From: Choristocarpus tenellus KU-1152
Taxonomy: Eukaryota > Phaeophyceae
NCBI GenBank assembly: GCA_964200185.2
Contig: CAXNAD020000369.1
Span: 1 to 20,926 of the forward strand
Reading direction: 5' to 3'
Length of the DNA stretch: 20,926 nucleotides
The translations under genes were made by a program, and so were the position numbers. Of this stretch, positions 20,562 to 20,926 are shown piece by piece. How positions within the stretch are numbered: the stretch's first letter is position 1; each line of letters opens with the position of its first letter. The notes below the pieces were generated by a model that saw nothing but the letters and a program-made list of their open reading frames with translations, was not told where the DNA came from and made no database searches.

Positions 20562-20926
20562 ATATATAAAAACCATGTTTTTGAGAAATTATTAGCGACT
20601 GTGACGATGTGCACACTCACCAAAAAAGTTCCATATAGGGAATGGAGGGATGAACTCGTGCAACTACATAATAAGTAGGTCTCAACACGCGTTGGAAGGG
20701 GTGTTAACTATGAATTTGTATCAAGTATGTACAGTATGGAAGGCTTCTCAGTATTGAAAAGCCAATCACCAACATTGAGGATGGAGCATACTATTATGGA
20801 GGATGGGTTTGACCGAAAATGGTGCGCGGAAAGTGTCCATATGTTTTTTTTTGTAAATGTTGCAGCACTTTTTAAGGGTCCCGCTACGAATGGGATATAT
20901 TTTTGTTCAAAAATATTTCGGTGCTT

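Larger units (their letters stand above)
18115..20926. other. Region downstream of the oxidoreductase gene; no gene identified
   Basis: This stretch begins with the presumed 3' UTR and then becomes AT-rich. All open frames are under 100 codons, overlap on both strands and show no motif I know. Apart from a degenerate duplication (20074-20250) and a small hairpin (20525-20561) I see nothing to annotate. Confidence 0.5.

Noticed and set aside
1-20926. Prokaryote-type systems (CRISPR, operons, toxin-antitoxin, phage)
   Set aside because: The window has spliced eukaryotic genes, long non-coding gaps and retrotransposon relics. No repeat-spacer array or gene cluster is present.

Overview
The window is nuclear DNA of a eukaryote, most likely an alga with a red-type secondary plastid. 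Genes are split by spliceosomal introns of about 95 to 1,670 bp, with GT donors (mostly GTGAG) and CAG acceptors. One protein begins with a signal peptide cleaved just before a phenylalanine (A-F-V-P-P), followed by a Ser/Thr/Arg/His-rich stretch. This is the bipartite plastid leader with an ASAFAP-type motif known from stramenopiles, cryptophytes and similar algae. I cannot name the species.

Layout. Positions 1-2,905 are a graveyard of non-LTR (LINE) retrotransposon pieces: reverse-transcriptase C-terminal sequence on the minus strand (1-1,004), a LINE C-terminal tail on the plus strand (1,129-1,440), and a decayed APE-type endonuclease on the plus strand (2,050-2,905). All carry stops or frameshifts. 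Positions 2,906-4,971 show no recognisable gene, only an imperfect ~55-57 bp repeat and a TAA microsatellite. Positions 9,433-4,972 (minus) hold a nine-exon DHHC-type protein S-palmitoyltransferase of the ZDHHC1/11-like kind, reconstructed here exon by exon. Positions 9,434-12,465 have no gene I can name, only a 161-codon orphan ORF and weak exon-like signals. Positions 15,845-12,466 (minus) hold a six-exon DEAD-box RNA helicase of the Rok1/DDX52 family (576 aa). Its 1,069-bp last intron contains an antisense Ty1/copia RNase H fragment. Positions 16,379-18,114 (plus) hold a four-exon, 287-aa plastid-targeted FAD/NAD(P)-binding oxidoreductase of the pKIWI502/FNR-like family. Positions 18,115-20,926 show no gene, only a degenerate ~95-bp duplication and a small hairpin.

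The three intact genes are ordinary housekeeping genes of different compartments: endomembrane palmitoylation, nucleolar 40S ribosome assembly and plastid redox. The helicase and the oxidoreductase are divergent with 533 bp between their start codons, so they may share a promoter region. I see no operon, defence island, CRISPR array or other gene system. All exon models were built by eye from splice consensus, reading-phase continuity and family motifs; no search or RNA evidence was available.
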